7,440 nt of DNA from JAENVT01 sp031412355. GTDB taxonomy: Bacteria > Actinomycetota > Acidimicrobiia > Acidimicrobiales > Ilumatobacteraceae. The translations under genes were made by a program, and so were the position numbers. The notes under the pieces are model-generated. The model saw nothing but the letters and a program-made list of their open reading frames with translations. It had not been told where the DNA came from and did not search any database. Shown here piece after piece: positions 5,114-7,440 of this stretch. Position 1 is the first letter of the stretch. Every line of letters starts with the position of its first letter. The stretch spans positions 1-7,440 of the forward strand of contig JANOCR010000199.1 in assembly GCA_031412355.1 (NCBI GenBank). Reading direction: 5' to 3'.

Positions 5114-6544
5114 CTACCCGGCAATCACCTCGTAGAGCTGAAGTCGGGGAGGAACCTGCGGCGACAGCTCAATGTCGATCCGCCGCTCGGTGCCATCGGC
5201 GTGACGCATGGTGGCCCGGCCCCGCATCGGTGTGTCGGCGACCACCGCCTCGACCACCAGTGGTCCGTGCGCCGACGTCATTTCCGCTGCCTGCAGGGCT
5301 CGTCTGGACAGCGATTCGTCGAGTGCCACATTGTCGGCGAACAGCGCGTCGGCCGCATCGCCAGCCCAGTCGGACAGGAGGATTGCCAGCCTTTCGGCGG
5401 CTCCTAGCAATGCAGGGCTCGGCGCAACCAAGGCTGCTGGTACGAGGCCGTGGTCGTCGACAATCTCCAGCATCCGGCGCGACATCGTCGACATCGGCAC
5501 ATACGTCGCGTTGCCCAATGCGATCACGCCGATGCCACGGCCCGGCAACCATCGCATGTTCGACCCGTAGCCGGGAAGACCGCCGGAGTGATGCACGAAG
5601 TGGGCGAACCGGGTGTCGTGTTGAACGAACAGGCCGAACCCGTAACCGCCGCCGTCGATCCGTTCCGGCACCAGTTCATCACCCTCGCCCGCCGGCAGCG
5701 AGTGGACGGTCGGGAAACTTCGGTGCACCTGCTGCATCTCGCGTCGCGACGCTCTGCACAAGGGCGCCACATCGGCGTCGTCGCGAGGCGGGAAGGCGTC
5801 GTCGAAATACGTCACCCATCGCGCCAGATCGGAGACGCAGGACCACAGGCCGCCCATCGGCGCGATGGCCCCATCGCCCAGCGGGTCGAGATCGGCCACG
5901 CGCTGGTCGTCGACCACTTCGTACGGCCTCGCCCAGTCGTCGTGGTGCGGTTGCAACCACGTCGTGCGATCCAAGGCCAGCGGAAGCAAGAGGTTGTCGG
6001 TGATGAAATCCTGGGCGCGCTGGCCGGTGACGCGAAGGATGACCCGCCCCAGCATTGCGAAGCCGAGATTGGAGTATTCGCCGCGGACATCCGGCGTCCA
6101 TGCGAAGGTCGCGCCGTTGGCCACCACAGCATCGAGTTCATCGTCGGAGAAGTCGAGATGGCGGTCGGCCCACACATCGTCGGTGGCCAGACCCCCGGCC
6201 ATCGACAGCAGGTGGCGCACAGTGATCGGTGGCGAGTCCATGGTCGGACCGACGACCTCAGCGAATTCCGGGGCGATCTCGGCAACGACGTCGTCGAGTC
6301 GCATCATCCCGCGATCACGAAGAATCATGATCGCCGATGCCGTGAAGCTCTTGGTCATCGAGGCGATGCGAAACACGGTGTGCTCGGTCGGCACCGGGTC
6401 CGGTTCGGCTGCATGACCACCCGTCAACACCAGTTCACCGTCAGCGACCACACCCCACGAGATCGAGCATCGTCTCTGCTGCGATCGCAATGCCACCAAC
6501 CGCTCGAGGTCGGCCCGGGCCGCGACGAACGAATCGGAAGTCAT
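5114..6544 (-). CDS. Serine hydrolase, class C beta-lactamase/DD-peptidase fold
   Basis: A 476-residue member of the beta-lactamase-related serine hydrolases (AmpC/EstB/D-aminopeptidase-like). All three catalytic motifs are present, numbered from the ATG at 6544: S-x-x-K as SMTK (S62, K65) in VFRIASMTKSF, Y-x-N as YSN (157-159) in GEYSNLGFAM, and HSGG (319-322), the family's replacement for KTG, in HHSGGLPGYGSNM. No signal peptide or membrane segment is seen, so it is probably cytoplasmic; an esterase or peptidase is more likely than an antibiotic-resistance lactamase. About 100 residues beyond the lactamase core (FADNVALDESL to LSPQVPPRLQLYEV) form an extra C-terminal module. In-frame starts at 6562 (ATG) and 6580 (GTG) also exist; 6544 avoids overlap with the divergent sigma promoter. 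No strong Shine-Dalgarno supports any of them. The substrate is unknown. Confidence 0.9.
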   Translation of the reverse strand: MTSDSFVAARADLERLVALRSQQRRCSISWGVVADGELVLTGGHAAEPDPVPTEHTVFRIASMTKSFTASAIMILRDRGMMRLDDVVAEIAPEFAEVVGPTMDSPPITVRHLLSMAGGLATDDVWADRHLDFSDDELDAVVANGATFAWTPDVRGEYSNLGFAMLGRVILRVTGQRAQDFITDNLLLPLALDRTTWLQPHHDDWARPYEVVDDQRVADLDPLGDGAIAPMGGLWSCVSDLARWVTYFDDAFPPRDDADVAPLCRASRREMQQVHRSFPTVHSLPAGEGDELVPERIDGGGYGFGLFVQHDTRFAHFVHHSGGLPGYGSNMRWLPGRGIGVIALGNATYVPMSTMSRRMLEIVDDHGLVPAALVAPSPALLGAAERLAILLSDWAGDAADALFADNVALDESLSRRALQAAEMTSAHGPLVVEAVVADTPMRGRATMRHADGTERRIDIELSPQVPPRLQLYEVIAG

Positions 6545-6564
6545 CGGTGAATCTTGTCGCATTC

Positions 6565-6592
6565 GGGAACCGCGCAGCACGCCATAAACGTC
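6565..6592 (+). promoter_or_regulatory. Candidate ECF-type promoter of the sigma factor gene
   Basis: GGGAAC at 6565-6570 and CGTC at 6589-6592 are separated by 18 bp (17 if the -35 is counted as GGAACC). This resembles the GGAAC/CGTC(T) promoters read by actinobacterial SigE-type ECF factors. Transcription would begin about 7-9 nt after CGTC, at 6599-6601, where the GTG start codon of the sigma gene lies. Autoregulation by the encoded factor is inferred from this layout. Confidence 0.5.
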
Positions 6593-6600
6593 AGAGTGTC

Positions 6601-7161
6601 GTGGACATCTACGTCAATCGGCGCGGGCAATTCGAGGCGATCGTCGACGTGGTGTACGAGCCGTTGCAGCGCTACTTCGGCCGGCGCGCCCGAGCCGAAG
6701 ACGTATCCGACCTGCTCAACGAGGCACTGCTCGTGATCTGGCGCCGACTCGACAGCGTGCCCGTCGACGACCCACTCCCCTGGTCGTACGGTGTCGCCAA
6801 GCGGTGCCTCGCCAACCACCGTCGGGGCGAGCATCGCCGACTGCGGCTCGTCGGCCGGCTCTTCGCCCAGCCCGCCAGCTTCGACGTCGGTGCTCTCGAC
6901 GATCCGCCTGGTGAAAGCGGTCACGTCGGTCTCACGGCGGCTATCGGTGAACTGAACGAATCGGACCAAGAGCTCATTCGCCTGTGGGCATGGGAGCAAC
7001 TGGAACCTCGTGAGATCGCCGTCGTGCTCGACATGACATCGAACGCGGTGAGCCTGCGGCTGTCCCGGGCAAAGAAGAAGATTGCAATGTCGATGGAACG
7101 ACAGAACGGAGCCCTTGCCGGACAGGAACGGTTCGGACACCGAAGGGAGCCTCGGTCGTGA
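6601..7161 (+). CDS. ECF-type RNA polymerase sigma factor (sigma-70 family)
   Basis: A 186-residue sigma factor with only regions 2 and 4, as in extracytoplasmic-function sigmas. Region 2 spans about 11-80: FEAIVDVVYEPLQRYFGRR, the acidic AEDVSDLLNEALLVIWRRL helix of the core-binding 2.1-2.2 segment, and WSYGVAKRCLANHRRGEHR for -10 recognition. A variable linker (about 82-112) follows. Region 4 (about 115-162) contains LNESDQELIRLWAWEQL and the helix-turn-helix PREIAVVLDMTSNAVSLRLSRAKKKI that reads the -35. A GTG at 6601 is chosen because homology starts directly after it and a candidate ECF promoter ends there; upstream in-frame starts (GTG at 6547, ATG at 6490) would reach into or beyond that promoter. 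The stop overlaps the next start as GTGA, so the two are translationally coupled. The target regulon is unknown. Confidence 0.9.
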   Translation: MDIYVNRRGQFEAIVDVVYEPLQRYFGRRARAEDVSDLLNEALLVIWRRLDSVPVDDPLPWSYGVAKRCLANHRRGEHRRLRLVGRLFAQPASFDVGALDDPPGESGHVGLTAAIGELNESDQELIRLWAWEQLEPREIAVVLDMTSNAVSLRLSRAKKKIAMSMERQNGALAGQERFGHRREPRS

Positions 7162-7440
7162 ACGACGAGCTGCGCGAACAACTCGGAAAGCTCGACCCGA
7201 TGCACCCTGGCGTGCCCGTCGAATCGCCGACGACGACGTCGGCCCGAAACCGTTTGGAGCAAATCATGAATACCCCCATCATCGAACAAGGATCTTCGGA
7301 TTCGCGGTCTGAACTCAGCCGCCAACCTTCCACGCGCAGACGCACTGCTCGTGACAACCCGCGTCGGATGTGGCTGATCGTCGGTAGTGCCGTGGCCTCG
7401 GCCGTCGTCGCCTTGGGCGTCGGCGCAGCCGTCATCAGCA
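7158..7440 (+). CDS. Single-pass membrane protein coupled to the sigma gene, probable anti-sigma factor, C-terminus outside window
   Basis: Ninety-four residues are visible. The GTG at 7158 overlaps the sigma stop (7159-7161) as GTGA, with an AGGGAG Shine-Dalgarno (7144-7149) eight bases upstream inside the sigma gene. The N-terminus reads LGKLDPMHPGVPVES (9-23) and later RNRLEQIM (30-37). An L-x-x-LDP ... VPV ... LE-x-IM pattern of this kind is, as I recall, typical of the second gene in many actinobacterial ECF sigma operons (CU044_5270-like or anti-sigma-like proteins). A Ser/Arg-rich basic stretch (about 48-70) precedes a hydrophobic segment (about 72-94) that is probably one transmembrane helix, giving an N-in topology. 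No HxxxCxxC zinc anti-sigma motif is seen in this part. An anti-sigma role is inferred from position and topology; the extracytoplasmic domain lies outside the window. Confidence 0.75.
   Translation, partial: MNDELREQLGKLDPMHPGVPVESPTTTSARNRLEQIMNTPIIEQGSSDSRSELSRQPSTRRRTARDNPRRMWLIVGSAVASAVVALGVGAAVIS

Noticed and set aside
5104..5122. Small hairpin at the end of the hydrolase gene (GCCGG/CCGGC)
   Set aside because: Only 5 bp with a 9-nt loop and no T-run; it overlaps the stop codon and cannot be told from chance in GC-rich DNA.
5450..6550. Plus-strand open frame (366 codons) antisense to the serine hydrolase
   Set aside because: Low-complexity His/Arg-rich product; the opposite strand encodes a complete enzyme with all catalytic motifs.
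1..7440. Insertion sequence, CRISPR array, tRNA/rRNA or phage defence cassette
   Set aside because: No transposase, terminal repeats, regularly spaced repeats or RNA gene signatures were seen on either strand; gene content is metabolic and regulatory.

Overview
This 7.4-kb window is GC-rich and densely coded. It looks like ordinary chromosome of a high-GC actinobacterium. Support for that is a CarD-type RNA-polymerase-binding regulator, an ECF sigma factor coupled to a single-pass membrane protein of actinobacterial type, GTG starts, and several genes whose TANNNT -10 element lies only 6-8 nt before the start codon (leaderless transcription). The class Acidimicrobiia (Ilumatobacter-like) is my best guess from protein style, but the sequence alone does not prove it.

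Left part (1-1500). The N-terminal 183 residues of a classical SDR oxidoreductase run off the left edge on the minus strand. Divergent from it is a decayed endonuclease/exonuclease/phosphatase (EEP) gene whose remaining pieces lie in three successive reading frames. Next come a probable promoter, a 15-bp hairpin and an orphan gene for an 83-residue protein, followed by a 95-bp tail of small inverted repeats.

Middle (1498-5063). A glutamine synthetase-like ligase (minus) and a thiamine-diphosphate enzyme of the acetolactate synthase superfamily (plus) diverge from a 28-bp gap; both appear to be leaderless. The ligase keeps the ATP and glutamate residues of the GS family but has Trp where GlnA has the ammonium-site Glu, so it probably glutamylates an amine other than ammonia. 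The TPP gene ends 7 bp from the convergent stop of a CarD-family gene.

Right part (5064-7440). A serine hydrolase of the class C beta-lactamase/DD-peptidase fold (minus) lies upstream of carD. Divergent from it is an ECF sigma factor whose GTG start sits at the predicted transcription start of an ECF-type promoter (GGGAAC...CGTC), suggesting autoregulation. Its stop overlaps (GTGA) the start of a membrane protein that is the likely anti-sigma partner and is cut by the right edge.

I do not see a mobile element, CRISPR array, tRNA, rRNA or obvious new defence system. No gene-free stretch exceeds 300 bases. The points most worth checking are the substrate of the GS-like ligase, the self-regulating sigma operon, the hairpin-led orphan gene and the decayed EEP gene.
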